Assembly (NCBI GenBank): GCA_048498515.1
Contig: JBEHXV010000019.1
Span: 35,994-99,993 of the forward strand
DNA length: 64,000 nt
Reading direction: 5' to 3'
From: UBA4416 sp048498515
Lineage (GTDB): Bacteria > Bacteroidota > Bacteroidia > B-17B0 > Aurantibacillaceae
The notes under the pieces are model-generated. The model ran no database searches and was not told the DNA's origin. It saw only the letters and a program-made list of their open reading frames with translations. Shown here one piece after another: positions 1-9,679 of this stretch (positions are counted from its first letter, which is position 1; each line of letters begins with the position of its first letter). The position numbers and the translations under genes are program-made.

Positions 1-531
1 GATCTCTTTCAGGCCTTCGATCCTGTCCTGCAGGTCTTCGGCATGTTTTTTCAGTTCTCTTAGGTCGTAGTTACCTGCTACGTTAACATACATGATAGGA
101 ATTTCGGAAAAGGCAATTTCCTTTATCATTGGTTCACGTGTTAGGGTTTGCGGCAAATCGGCACGGGCTTCATCCACCGCATCTTTTACTTTTTGTTTTG
201 CCACTTCAACCTTTACGTTGGTATGAAACTCAACAACGATAACCGATACATCCTGCAAGGAGGTGCTATTGAATTTTTTGATACCGGAAATGGCTTTCAG
301 TCGTTTTTCAATAGGCTTGGTAATGGTGTTTTCGATATTGGTTGGAGAGTTACCACCATTAATGGTATTGATATAAATGGTTGGAACGGTAATATCCGGG
401 AAATTCTCTTTAGGGAGGGAATTATAGGCGGCTACACCTATAATACAAATGAATATGGTGGCAAGATAAATAGTTATCTTATTATCTATAGCCCAGCTCG
501 AGAGCTTGAATTCTTTAAATTTATCAATCAT
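1..531 (-). CDS. RND efflux pump inner-membrane permease, N-terminal 177 codons (truncated by window edge)
   Basis: This is the start of an AcrB/MexB-type pump that exports small molecules using the proton gradient. The frame opens at an ATG on the minus strand (complement of 529-531) and stays open to base 1. The translation begins MIDKFKEFKLSSWAIDNK, then has the first membrane helix and the PKENFPDI segment typical of RND permeases, followed by the start of the porter domain (NGGNSPTNIENTITKPIE). It lies 18 bp after the adaptor gene, so it is the last visible gene of a TetR-TolC-adaptor-pump operon. The substrate cannot be told. The remaining roughly 850 residues lie outside the window. 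Confidence 0.9.
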   Translation of the reverse strand, partial: MIDKFKEFKLSSWAIDNKITIYLATIFICIIGVAAYNSLPKENFPDITVPTIYINTINGGNSPTNIENTITKPIEKRLKAISGIKKFNSTSLQDVSVIVVEFHTNVKVEVAKQKVKDAVDEARADLPQTLTREPMIKEIAFSEIPIMYVNVAGNYDLRELKKHAEDLQDRIEGLKEI

Positions 532-549
532 AGCAAGATCGTTTAATAA

Positions 550-1653
550 TTATTTTTTAACCTCAACTTTATCACCGTCGTTCACCAGGTCGTAACCGGC
601 TGTGATTAACAGGTCGTTCTCTTTTAAGCCCGATGTTACTTCGGCCATGCCATTGTATTCGTGGCTGGTAGTCACAGCTTTTTTCACTGCTTTACCATTC
701 TCCGCTACCATCACAAAGTTTTCGGTAGCGCCACGCTGAATGTATTTTACAGGCAATACAATCTGAGGGCTTGCCGATTGGTAATCGTTGATGCGAACTT
801 TGGCAACCATGTTGGGATGGTACTCTTTTTTGTTATCGAGCAATACCTCTACATTAAAGGTACGCGACAGGTTAGAGATAGCGCGTGACGAATAATTTAC
901 CTTTGATGCTACAGAGTCGCGTGTGTCAGGGAACAAGATGAGTGCTTCATTACCTACTTTAACACGTGACGCGTAAGACTCAGCCACATCGGCTTTTACT
1001 TTCAGGTTCGAGAAATTGATGACGTTGATGGCAGGAAGTCCGGGAGCTACCGCTTGTCCCAGTTTTATATTAACCGCGTCCACAGTTCCGTCAATCGGCG
1101 AAATGATCTTGCTCATACGTACTTGTTCCTGCATGGTAGCCATTTTATTTTCAAGGCTTTCTTTGGTGTTTTTACTTTGTAAGAATTGGATCTCTGTTCC
1201 GATCTTTTGATCCCAGAGGTTCTTTTGCTTATCGTAAATTTGCTTTGCCAGATCGAGGCTTGTTTGTAAATCGGCAATTTGTTGCTGGATGGCGCGCGCG
1301 TCGGTTTCGGCCAATACCTGTCCTTTACGAACCTCATCGCCCACTTTCACACTGATCCTGGTTACTGTTCCCGGCATTTCAGATGACAGTGACACGTTCT
1401 CATCCGCGTCAACTTTTCCCTGTACCTCAATGTATGTTTTAAAGGTTTGAGGTTTTAATTCCATAGCCACCACCTCGGTTATTTTTTCTTTTTTAGTAGT
1501 GTCGGTTTTGCTGAGCTCTTCTTCCAGCGCGGTAATCTTTCCTTCCAGCTCCGTTCTTTGTTTTCTGAGTTTCTCAAGCTCCGCTTTTTTATCAGGTGTA
1601 CCGCAGGCAAATAGTACTGAGGCAATGACGATGTATAAGAATTTATTTTTCAT
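550..1653 (-). CDS. RND efflux periplasmic adaptor (HlyD/MFP family lipoprotein)
   Basis: A 367-residue membrane-fusion protein that would bridge the RND pump to the outer-membrane channel. The N-terminus MKNKFLYIVIASVLFACG ends in a lipobox with Cys17, so it should be lipid anchored. Residues about 20-55 form a charged coiled coil (KAELEKLRKQRTELEGKI). The biotinyl-lipoyl half-motifs are visible as VTRISVKVGDEVRKGQVLAE and KIISPIDGTVDAVNIKLGQ, separated by an alpha-hairpin, and a beta-barrel and membrane-proximal domain follow. The length is normal for the family. The gene sits between the TolC-like gene (33 bp gap) and the pump gene (18 bp gap). Confidence 0.93.
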   Translation of the reverse strand: MKNKFLYIVIASVLFACGTPDKKAELEKLRKQRTELEGKITALEEELSKTDTTKKEKITEVVAMELKPQTFKTYIEVQGKVDADENVSLSSEMPGTVTRISVKVGDEVRKGQVLAETDARAIQQQIADLQTSLDLAKQIYDKQKNLWDQKIGTEIQFLQSKNTKESLENKMATMQEQVRMSKIISPIDGTVDAVNIKLGQAVAPGLPAINVINFSNLKVKADVAESYASRVKVGNEALILFPDTRDSVASKVNYSSRAISNLSRTFNVEVLLDNKKEYHPNMVAKVRINDYQSASPQIVLPVKYIQRGATENFVMVAENGKAVKKAVTTSHEYNGMAEVTSGLKENDLLITAGYDLVNDGDKVEVKK

Positions 1654-1686
1654 AATGGATGTATTTTAATTTTTTGATATTAAGTT

Positions 1687-3090
1687 TTAGTTTACTAATG
1701 CGCCGGTTGCTTTTAAATAATCAATCTTATAGATCAACATATCGTAAACAGCATTGAAATAATTGGTTTGCGATTCTTTTAACGATGCCTGGGCATTTAC
1801 TACTTCCTGGTTTGGACCCACACCCTGCTCGTATTTTTTTTGCGTTACGTTATATACATTTTGTGCCAGCTCCATGTTGCGTTTTTGAATTTGTAAAGAC
1901 GACACCGCATTATTATAATTGATAGCCGCTGAAGTGCCTTCGAGCTCAATGGCCAGTTGAAGGTTCTTCATGCTGTTTTCTCCTTTTTTCAATTCGAGCT
2001 TAGCCTGCTGTATTTTATAGTGGCGTTGCAAGCCGTCGAAAATACTGAGCGAGAATGTTCCGCCAATCACAGCTGTGGGGTACCATATATTAGACCTGTC
2101 AAAATATTTAAGGTCGTTTCTCATGCTTGAGTACCCAAAGCTTCCATAAGCCACCAGGGTTGGCAGGTAGCCAAATTTCAGCCTTTTTACATTAATGGTG
2201 TTAAGGCTTTGTTGTTTTTGAAGCAACTGGTATTCCGCTCTTCTGCCTACATCGATCTTTGATGCGTCGATATCCGTATTATCTTTCACAACAAGCGAAT
2301 CGGTCAATACCAGGTTGTCTTTACCGGTATAACCCATTTGGAACTTTAAGACGTTTTCGCTCAGGCTGATTAAGCGTTCGATGCGTTGCTTTTCTGTCGT
2401 TAAGTTGTTGAACGATACCTCCAACCTGTCCACATCAATCTGTTCTACAAATCCCTGCTGATTAAATGCTTTGGTATCCTTTAGCAGTTTTTCAAGCTTG
2501 GTCATGTTGGCATCCAGCAATTTGATCCTTTCCTTATTTACCAAAACTCCATAATACGCTTTGGATACCTGGGCTACGGTTTCGGTTTTTGATCTCACCA
2601 CACTGATGTTCATTAAAGCGATCATTTCCTTGGTGGCTTTTAAACCAATGAGGTAATCGGCGCTGAATACCAGTAAATTACCCGAAAGGGTTCCTTGTGC
2701 CTGGAAAGTGGTACCGAATTGAGCAGCAATGGGATCGTAACCTTCCGGCGATTCCAATAAAGCATCGTGGGGCGCCATATGGTTATCAGCAAGGGTTTTA
2801 TAAACCGCCGGCGATACGAAGTTTGACAAGACACTTGTAGGTACTTTTAAAAAGTTTTTCATGTCCACGCTGGTACCAATTTGCGGCATGGCCATTCCAA
2901 TCACTTCTTTACGCTTGTATTTTGCCATTAATACATCGTTTTGCGCGTTAAGGTAGTTGGGACTGTTTTTATATGCATAATCAATAGCCTGTTGCAGGCT
3001 AAAGCTATTGGCATTTGCCTCCTGTGCTTCGGTTTTATACAGCATTACCGACAAGGCCAGCAGTAAAGCGTATCTGTTAAATTTAATCAT
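1687..3090 (-). CDS. TolC-family outer-membrane efflux channel
   Basis: A 467-residue outer-membrane factor that would complete the tripartite pump. I start it at the ATG complementary to 3088-3090, which gives a signal peptide (MIKFNRYALLLALSVMLYKTEAQ). An in-frame start further upstream would add 50 residues that run into the TetR gene and have no signal sequence. The protein shows the duplicated helical hairpin layout of TolC (SLQQAIDYAYKNSPNYLNAQ near the N-terminus; KYEQGVGPNQEVVNAQASLK near the C-terminus). It lies 10 bp downstream of the regulator gene, so the two are probably cotranscribed. Confidence 0.92.
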   Translation of the reverse strand: MIKFNRYALLLALSVMLYKTEAQEANANSFSLQQAIDYAYKNSPNYLNAQNDVLMAKYKRKEVIGMAMPQIGTSVDMKNFLKVPTSVLSNFVSPAVYKTLADNHMAPHDALLESPEGYDPIAAQFGTTFQAQGTLSGNLLVFSADYLIGLKATKEMIALMNISVVRSKTETVAQVSKAYYGVLVNKERIKLLDANMTKLEKLLKDTKAFNQQGFVEQIDVDRLEVSFNNLTTEKQRIERLISLSENVLKFQMGYTGKDNLVLTDSLVVKDNTDIDASKIDVGRRAEYQLLQKQQSLNTINVKRLKFGYLPTLVAYGSFGYSSMRNDLKYFDRSNIWYPTAVIGGTFSLSIFDGLQRHYKIQQAKLELKKGENSMKNLQLAIELEGTSAAINYNNAVSSLQIQKRNMELAQNVYNVTQKKYEQGVGPNQEVVNAQASLKESQTNYFNAVYDMLIYKIDYLKATGALVN

Positions 3091-3100
3091 AATGGTAGGT

Positions 3101-3715
3101 TTATTCTTGTTCTTTAATTTTCTTGTAATCGTTAATGAGTTTATGTCCTTTAATGGTGCAGATCCCGTAAACAAACATGTCGAGGATAAGCTCGTGGGAC
3201 CTGGTGAAGCTGATCTTTTCAAAAGAAAAAGAGTTACCAAACATCAGGTTATCCATTTGCGCCATGCGGTAGCGGGCTACAAAATCCTCATCAACCTCGG
3301 GCCTGTAATAACCGGCTTCTTTTCCTTTTTTAATATTCCTTACAATGTCCTTATAAGCACAGTTCTCCTTAAATTTCTGGATCTGCAAAAAGGCTTTGGG
3401 ATGAAATTTCTGCAAATCCATAAAAAACACGGGGTTTACGTTCTGCATCATCGCTTTCAGGTTATTTGAAATGAGCATGATCTCATGGATCGGATCTACC
3501 GATTGAGAATACACTTCTTCAAACTTTTTTTCATGCTTCCCCATTTCAATTTCACACAACTGGTTTACCAGGTCGTCTTTTTCCTTATAGAACTGGTAGA
3601 TCGTTTTTTTTGACATGCCAAGCTCCTTGGCAATATCATCCATTGTTACACGCTTGATTCCGTACTTGAAAAAAAGCTCCAACGACGTTTTTAATATTTT
3701 TTCTTGTGGCTCCAT
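3101..3715 (-). CDS. TetR/AcrR-family transcriptional regulator
   Basis: A repressor of about 204 residues that probably controls the efflux operon it heads. The N-terminal helix-turn-helix is clear (TMDDIAKELGMSKKTIYQFY), and the rest is a helical ligand-binding domain with no recognisable ligand signature. I start at the ATG at 3715. A GTG five codons upstream (3730) is also possible. No Shine-Dalgarno helps to decide, as is usual in this phylum. The gene is first in the operon and is divergent from the giant surface-protein operon, with 143 bp between the two start codons. Confidence 0.9.
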   Translation of the reverse strand: MEPQEKILKTSLELFFKYGIKRVTMDDIAKELGMSKKTIYQFYKEKDDLVNQLCEIEMGKHEKKFEEVYSQSVDPIHEIMLISNNLKAMMQNVNPVFFMDLQKFHPKAFLQIQKFKENCAYKDIVRNIKKGKEAGYYRPEVDEDFVARYRMAQMDNLMFGNSFSFEKISFTRSHELILDMFVYGICTIKGHKLINDYKKIKEQE

Positions 3716-3816
3716 TTTAAATTCGGGCACAAAACTAAGGAAACTTTTTTTGTCTTACAAGTTTCCAATTAAGTTTTATTAAAAAAAATTGTATTTTTTT
3801 AACATCTGGCCTCATT

Positions 3817-3851
3817 TTTGTCCGTCGAATAATAATTAAGTTCTATCTTTG
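3817..3851 (+). promoter_or_regulatory. Bacteroidota-type promoter for the surface-protein operon
   Basis: A TTTG at 3817-3820 and TATCTTTG at 3844-3851, separated by 23 bases, match the Bacteroidota -33 (TTTG) and -7 (TAnnTTTG) elements, though the spacing is at the long end. Transcription would start only a few bases before the ATG at 3859, giving an almost leaderless mRNA. It lies in the divergent gap shared with the TetR gene. Confidence 0.55.
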
Positions 3852-3858
3852 AAAAGAT

Positions 3859-6800
3859 ATGGTTAAGAAGTTTACGCTAGCTGTTTTATTGTTTTTTGGG
3901 TTATTAATCGATGGCAAAGCACAGATTGATACGTCTTTTTGGTTTGTTGCTCCCGATATTTCACAAGGTCTTGGCGACAGGCCTGTTTACCTTTATTTTA
4001 ATACCTATGCACAAGCGGCTACCGTAAAGGTGTCGCAACCCGCAAACGTAGGCTGGACGCAGATCACCAAAACAATCCCGGCAAACTCAATCGATTCAGT
4101 TAATTTAACCAGTTTTATTGCCAACATTGAGAATAATACGCCGGATGCCGTACTTAATCGTGGTTTATACATTTCGTCCACTCAAAAAATATCGGTCTTA
4201 TATTCCATACGCGCTACTGCCAATAAGGAATACTATTCCTTAAAAGGGCCCAAAGCCTTAGGTGTTGATTTTTATGTTCCCATGCAGGAATTCTGGGACC
4301 AGGCGCCCGCAACCAGCCCTAAATCGTTTTCATCCATCGAAATAGTGGCTTCTAAAAATAATACTACGGTTTTAATTACACCCAAAACCAATATCATAGG
4401 TCATTCCGCTAATGCAACCTATACCGTTTTATTGCAGCAAGGGCAAACGTATTCCTGCCAGGACACTACCCGCTCGGCTGTGACAAGCCTTGGAGGTTCC
4501 ATTATTTCGGCCAATAAACCAATTGCCGTTACCATTCAATCAAGCGGGCTTAATGAGTCGGGATGCTTAAGTTCAGTTGGCGACCAAATCACCACTTCCG
4601 ATTACATTGGTACCGACTATATTGTTAACAGGGGTACGGCATCCACCGAAAAAATATTTGTACTGGCCACTCAAAACAACACACAAATTACCATTAACGA
4701 CGGAACAACGACCACCCATGTGTCGAACTTCGGGGAAACTTTTGTGTATACGGCCACACAACCCATAACCTATGTAAAATCCAATAAACCGGTTTATACG
4801 CTTCATGTATCGGGTTTTGGATGCCGCTTAAGCGGCGCCCAGCTACCTCCTTTCTTTTGCGCGGGAACATTTACCACGGCATTCACCAGGGCCTCTTCCG
4901 ATCCGATGGTACTGAACTTGTTTACACGAACGGGTTTTGAAGGGAGTTTTGCATTGAATGGAAACGCTTCTTTAATTCCCGCATCCGCGTTTACCGTTGT
5001 TCCGGGCTCGTCGGGAAATATTAAAAGCGCCAGGGTTACTGTGCCTTCAAGTATTACCGTGGGGTCGCATAATGTGGTGACCAATACAGGCGATGTGTTT
5101 GGAATGGGAATTTTAAACGGATCGAACGCCAACGGTAGCGCTTATGCGTATGTATCGGAGTTTGTTTCATACCCTTCTATTGAAGCTGGTGCCAGCGCTA
5201 CCATTTGCGCCAACGGAAGCCTGGCGCTAAACGCCCAGGTAGGCGGTGGTAACATTGCCGGCACATGGTCGACCAATGGTTATGGTACATTTAATGGTGG
5301 TTTTACGGCTTTAAGCAATACCTACACGCCAAGCCAGTTGGATACAACTTTAAAACCGGTAAAATTATTCTTAACGGCCTCAGGTCCCTGCCCTGTTTTA
5401 AAAGACACGTTGGTTCTTTCGGTGAAACAATCGCCTTTGGTAAATGCTTCGGTTGACCAGGTTGTGTGCGGTAACAACAGCGCCGTATTATTAAATGGTT
5501 CGGTTGCGGGCGGCTCAACTACCGGAAACTGGACATCGTTGGGAACCGGAACCTTTGTGCCGGGCAGTACGGTTTTAACGGGTACTTATAATCCAAGCTC
5601 GGCCGATACAACAGCCGGAACCGTTAAATTGATACTCACCTCTACATCAAATGGTATTTGCGCGGCGGAAAAGGATACCATGAAGATAACTATTACCAAA
5701 CCGCCAAGGGCCGAGGCCGGTGTGGCCAGCATGTCGGTATGCGCCAACAATCCTACTGTATCTTTAAATGGTACCATTAGCGGCTCAACCACCACCGGCA
5801 GGTGGAGCAGCAGTGGTTCGGGAAGTTTTAACCCAAGCAACATCCAGTTATCAACCAACTATTTTCCAAGCCCGGCTGATGTTTCGGCAGGCCAGGTAAA
5901 ATTATATTTAAGCTCCACCAATAACGGTAGTTGCCTGGCAGCTAAAGACAGCATCACCCTGGTATTTACCAATTCTCCTTCGGTAAACGCGGGAGCGGAT
6001 AAATACATTTGCAAGAACAACATTGGCACCGCTTTATCGGGCCTTGTTTCAGGCCCTACCACCACCGGTGTGTGGAGCGGCGGTACAGGAACCTTTACGC
6101 CTAACAACGCGGCGCTCAATGCAACATACACCCCAAGCGCCTCAGAGCTTACAGCCGGTTCAGTAAACCTGGTATTGACTTCAACCAACAATAACAACTG
6201 TAACCAGGTAAACGATAATGTGCTTATCATCTTCACCAATCCGCCTTCGGTGAGCGCCGGTTCCGATCTGTCTTCATGCAAAAACAACGCTTCCACGCTT
6301 TTGTCGGGTGCCGTTTCGGGAACTACTACCACAGGCATTTGGAGCGGCGGTACAGGAACCTTTACGCCTAACAATACAACTTTAAACGCCGCTTATATGC
6401 CTACTGCGGCTGAAATGGCAGCGGGTACCATTACCTTAACCTTAAGTTCAACCAACAATGCCAACTGCAACCAGGTGAGCGATGTGATGGTGATTAATTT
6501 TACGGATCCTGCTGTTGCCAATGCTGGTATTGACATTTCTACCTGCAAGAACAATGCGGCCAGCATCCTTTCAGGTACGGTAAGCGGCGCTTCCACAACA
6601 GGCGTTTGGAGCGGCGGCGCAGGTGTATTTAATCCAAGCAACTCGGTTTTAAACGCGACCTATACACCCAATTCAACAGAGCTTGCGGCAGGTTCGGTAA
6701 CCTTAACATTAACCTCCAGTAATAACGGAAATTGTAATTCGGTAAACGATAATGTAGTGATCTTTTTCACACCATCACCGGCAGTGAACGCCGGCGTTAA

Positions 6801-9678
6801 TTTATCCATCTGTAAAAACAATCCTGCCTCTGTTCTTTCGGGAACAGTGAGCGGCGCTACCACAACCGGGATATGGAGCGGGGGTACAGGAACATTCACC
6901 CCAAACAATACCGACCTTAACGCGACTTATATGCCAAGTGCAGCGGAACTTGCGGCTGGTTCGGTAAATCTTACCTTAACATCAAGCAATAATGGCAATT
7001 GCAACCAGGTGAGTGACATTATGCTTATTGCTTTCACAACGCCGCCAAGCGTTAATGCCGGAACAAACCTTAATGCCTGTATCAACAATCCTTCAGCCGT
7101 TCTGTCGGGAGTTGTATCGGGGCCAACTTCAACAGGGATCTGGAGCGGTGGTACCGGAACGTTCACGCCATCCAATTCGGTTTTAAACCCAACTTATACG
7201 CCAAGCGCTGCCGATATAAGCGCCGGTGTGGTGAGCCTCACCTTAACATCAACCAATAACGGAAACTGTACCCAGGTTGAGGATAATGTGCTCATTAACT
7301 ATACACCATCGCCGGTTGTAAATGCAGGGCTGGATCTTTCCATCTGTAAAAACAATATTGTTACTGTATTGTCGGGTTCCGTGAGCGGTGGTACTACCAA
7401 TGGCATCTGGAGCAATGGTGCCGGTTCGTTTAACCCCAGCAACTCGGTTTTAAACGCCACTTACACGCCAACTTCTTCCGAGCTCACCGCCGGTTTTGTA
7501 AACCTTGTATTGAGCTCATCCAACAACGGAAATTGCACACAGGTAAAAGATACGGTTAAAATTATTTTTACAAATGCACCGGTAGTAAATGCCGGTCCAA
7601 ATTTATCATCCTGTAAAAACAATGCATCCACACTTCTGTCGGGAACTGTTTCTGCAGGTTCTACTACCGGCATCTGGAGCGGTGGCGCCGGAACTTACAA
7701 TCCTAACAATACCGACCTGAACGCGACTTATATACCTACTGCCGCTGAAATTGCCGCGGGTTATGTGAACCTCACCCTCACCTCAACCACCAATGGCAAT
7801 TGCAACCAGGTAACGGATAATGTACTGATTGCCTTTACCATTCCTCCATCGGTTAACGCGGGTGCCGATTTGTATGCCTGCAAAAACAATGCTTCAGCAG
7901 TATTGAACGGTTTGGTTTCGGGACCAACCTTAACAGGAATGTGGAGCGGTGGAACCGGTACCTTTACGCCAAGTGGCGCTGTGCTGAATGCAACCTATAC
8001 ACCAAGCGCCGCTGAGATCGCTGCCGGTGTGGTAAGCTTAACTTTAACATCTACCAACAATGGGAACTGCAATCAGGTAGAGGATTATGTATTGGTGAAC
8101 TTTACAAATGCACCAACGGTGAACGCGGGCTTCGATCTCTATTCCTGCAAGAACAACGCGGTAACGGTACTTGCCGGCAACGTGTCGGGTCCAACAACTA
8201 CGGGGCTTTGGTCGGGCGGAGCCGGAAGTTTTAACCCGGGTAATACGATCTTAACCTCAACCTATACACCAACAAGTACTGAGATTGCCACCGGTTTTGT
8301 AAAGCTTGTGCTTACCTCAACCAATAACGGAAATTGCAATTCATCCAACGATACGGTTCAAATCAATTTTACCAACCCACCGCTTACCAACGCGGGTGCT
8401 GACCTGTTCTCCTGTAAAAACAGCGCTGTAACCGTGCTTTCGGGTTTAGTTACGGGGCCAACGTCAACCGGGGTTTGGACAGGTGGCCTTGGTAGTTTTA
8501 ATCCAAGCAACTCGGTTTTAAACGCAACCTATACACCAAGCGCTTCGGAGATCGCGGCAGGTTTTGTGAACCTAACGCTTACCTCTACAAACAATGTGAA
8601 TTGTAACGCGGTGGGCGATCTTATTAAGATCTCTTTCGTACCAAAACCATTTGCCAATTTCAACTTTATTAATTCCTGCCTGCATACCTCAACCGCCTTT
8701 ACCGATTACTCCTTACCTGGTATTGGAACCATTGACCTGTGGAGCTGGACATTTGGCGATGGCGGAACAAGCCTGGCCCAAAGTCCTGTGCATACTTACA
8801 GCACTTCCGGTACTTTTAGCACACAACTGGTAGTTAGAAATACCTATGGTTGTTATGATACCATCCGGCAAAACCCGGTGATCTATCCTTTACCGAATGC
8901 CGATTTTGGTATACGACGTATTTGTAATGGTAATTTATTAACGCTCATTTTCTCCGACAGTACCACTATCAATTCGCCTGAAACAGTGAACCAATGGTTC
9001 TGGGATTTTGGCGGACCAGGACAAAGTAACATTCAAAACCCAACGCAGTTATATCCGGGTTCGGGGCTTTATAATATCCAGTTAGTAGCAACCTCTTTCC
9101 ATAACTGTAAAGACACCGTTATCAAACAAGTTAACTTAACACCGCGTCCGTCGGCTGGTTTTTCATATTCCCTTTCGCCGGGTTTAAACGTAGGAACTAC
9201 GGTTAATTTTGTAGATACATCGAGTTACGCCTCTACCTGGAACTGGGATCTGGATAATGGCTTTGGTTCTACGCTGCAAAACCCATCAACCGTTTATTAT
9301 ACCAATGGAACATACGTGGTGACCCAGATTGTGAGCGATGGCTACGGTTGTTCGGATACGGCAAGGGTTGCCATTAAGATCAACAATGTAACCAACGAAA
9401 TTTCGACCCTGATCCCAAATGCCATTTCACCAAACGGTGATGGTAAGAATGATGTATGGAAGCTTGATTTTCTTAGTATCCTTTATCCTAATGCCGAGAT
9501 AAATATTTACACGCGCTGGGGTGAAAACATATACAACTCTGTGGGAGCATACACCAACCCGTGGGATGGAACGTATAACGGTCAGAAACTTCCGGTTGGG
9601 ACCTATTATTACGTATTGAATTTGAATGATCCGAACATTACCGAACCTTTTAAAGGAGGAATATTACTTGTAAGATAA
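3859..9678 (+). CDS. Giant T9SS type B surface protein with IgGFc-binding-like head, 13 Ig-like repeats and PKD domains
   Basis: A 1939-residue secreted adhesin-like protein. A signal peptide (MVKKFTLAVLLFFGLLIDGKAQ) is followed by a head of about 400 residues resembling the IgGFc-binding N-terminal domain (DTSFWFVAPDIS; GDQITTSDYIGTDYIV; VLATQNNTQITIND). From about residue 441 to 1597 come 13 repeats of roughly 89 residues, each opening like VNAGADLYACKNN and containing a TTGIWSGGTGTF-like core. Three PKD domains follow (FGDGG, WDFGGPG, WDLDNGFG). The end (ISPNGDGKNDVW... GILLVR) is a CHU_C/gliding-motility type B sorting domain. The stop is one base before a PorP-like gene, the usual pairing for type B cargo. 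The ligand is unknown. Confidence 0.9.
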   Translation: MVKKFTLAVLLFFGLLIDGKAQIDTSFWFVAPDISQGLGDRPVYLYFNTYAQAATVKVSQPANVGWTQITKTIPANSIDSVNLTSFIANIENNTPDAVLNRGLYISSTQKISVLYSIRATANKEYYSLKGPKALGVDFYVPMQEFWDQAPATSPKSFSSIEIVASKNNTTVLITPKTNIIGHSANATYTVLLQQGQTYSCQDTTRSAVTSLGGSIISANKPIAVTIQSSGLNESGCLSSVGDQITTSDYIGTDYIVNRGTASTEKIFVLATQNNTQITINDGTTTTHVSNFGETFVYTATQPITYVKSNKPVYTLHVSGFGCRLSGAQLPPFFCAGTFTTAFTRASSDPMVLNLFTRTGFEGSFALNGNASLIPASAFTVVPGSSGNIKSARVTVPSSITVGSHNVVTNTGDVFGMGILNGSNANGSAYAYVSEFVSYPSIEAGASATICANGSLALNAQVGGGNIAGTWSTNGYGTFNGGFTALSNTYTPSQLDTTLKPVKLFLTASGPCPVLKDTLVLSVKQSPLVNASVDQVVCGNNSAVLLNGSVAGGSTTGNWTSLGTGTFVPGSTVLTGTYNPSSADTTAGTVKLILTSTSNGICAAEKDTMKITITKPPRAEAGVASMSVCANNPTVSLNGTISGSTTTGRWSSSGSGSFNPSNIQLSTNYFPSPADVSAGQVKLYLSSTNNGSCLAAKDSITLVFTNSPSVNAGADKYICKNNIGTALSGLVSGPTTTGVWSGGTGTFTPNNAALNATYTPSASELTAGSVNLVLTSTNNNNCNQVNDNVLIIFTNPPSVSAGSDLSSCKNNASTLLSGAVSGTTTTGIWSGGTGTFTPNNTTLNAAYMPTAAEMAAGTITLTLSSTNNANCNQVSDVMVINFTDPAVANAGIDISTCKNNAASILSGTVSGASTTGVWSGGAGVFNPSNSVLNATYTPNSTELAAGSVTLTLTSSNNGNCNSVNDNVVIFFTPSPAVNAGVNLSICKNNPASVLSGTVSGATTTGIWSGGTGTFTPNNTDLNATYMPSAAELAAGSVNLTLTSSNNGNCNQVSDIMLIAFTTPPSVNAGTNLNACINNPSAVLSGVVSGPTSTGIWSGGTGTFTPSNSVLNPTYTPSAADISAGVVSLTLTSTNNGNCTQVEDNVLINYTPSPVVNAGLDLSICKNNIVTVLSGSVSGGTTNGIWSNGAGSFNPSNSVLNATYTPTSSELTAGFVNLVLSSSNNGNCTQVKDTVKIIFTNAPVVNAGPNLSSCKNNASTLLSGTVSAGSTTGIWSGGAGTYNPNNTDLNATYIPTAAEIAAGYVNLTLTSTTNGNCNQVTDNVLIAFTIPPSVNAGADLYACKNNASAVLNGLVSGPTLTGMWSGGTGTFTPSGAVLNATYTPSAAEIAAGVVSLTLTSTNNGNCNQVEDYVLVNFTNAPTVNAGFDLYSCKNNAVTVLAGNVSGPTTTGLWSGGAGSFNPGNTILTSTYTPTSTEIATGFVKLVLTSTNNGNCNSSNDTVQINFTNPPLTNAGADLFSCKNSAVTVLSGLVTGPTSTGVWTGGLGSFNPSNSVLNATYTPSASEIAAGFVNLTLTSTNNVNCNAVGDLIKISFVPKPFANFNFINSCLHTSTAFTDYSLPGIGTIDLWSWTFGDGGTSLAQSPVHTYSTSGTFSTQLVVRNTYGCYDTIRQNPVIYPLPNADFGIRRICNGNLLTLIFSDSTTINSPETVNQWFWDFGGPGQSNIQNPTQLYPGSGLYNIQLVATSFHNCKDTVIKQVNLTPRPSAGFSYSLSPGLNVGTTVNFVDTSSYASTWNWDLDNGFGSTLQNPSTVYYTNGTYVVTQIVSDGYGCSDTARVAIKINNVTNEISTLIPNAISPNGDGKNDVWKLDFLSILYPNAEINIYTRWGENIYNSVGAYTNPWDGTYNGQKLPVGTYYYVLNLNDPNITEPFKGGILLVR
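5179..8636 (+). repeat. Tandem coding repeats, 267-bp period, 13 units
   Basis: The repeats encode the Ig-like array of the first giant protein. The 267-bp period is exact over most of the array, and the first three units are the most divergent. Neighbouring units share long identical DNA: for example, an identical run of more than 30 bases recurs at about 6073 and 6340, around the WSGGTGTFTPNN codons. That points to recent unit duplication or gene conversion. Confidence 0.9.
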
Positions 9679-9679
9679 C

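Noticed and set aside
148..546. Open frame on the plus strand at the left edge
   Set aside because: It lies antisense to the clearly recognisable RND permease start, has no family resemblance and ends beside the adaptor gene.
5586..8636. Series of evenly spaced antisense open frames (about 82 codons each) under the first giant gene
   Set aside because: They repeat every 267 bp because the coding repeats do, and their Val/Pro-rich translations are by-products of the Thr/Asn-rich sense codons. The same applies to 12725-15559.
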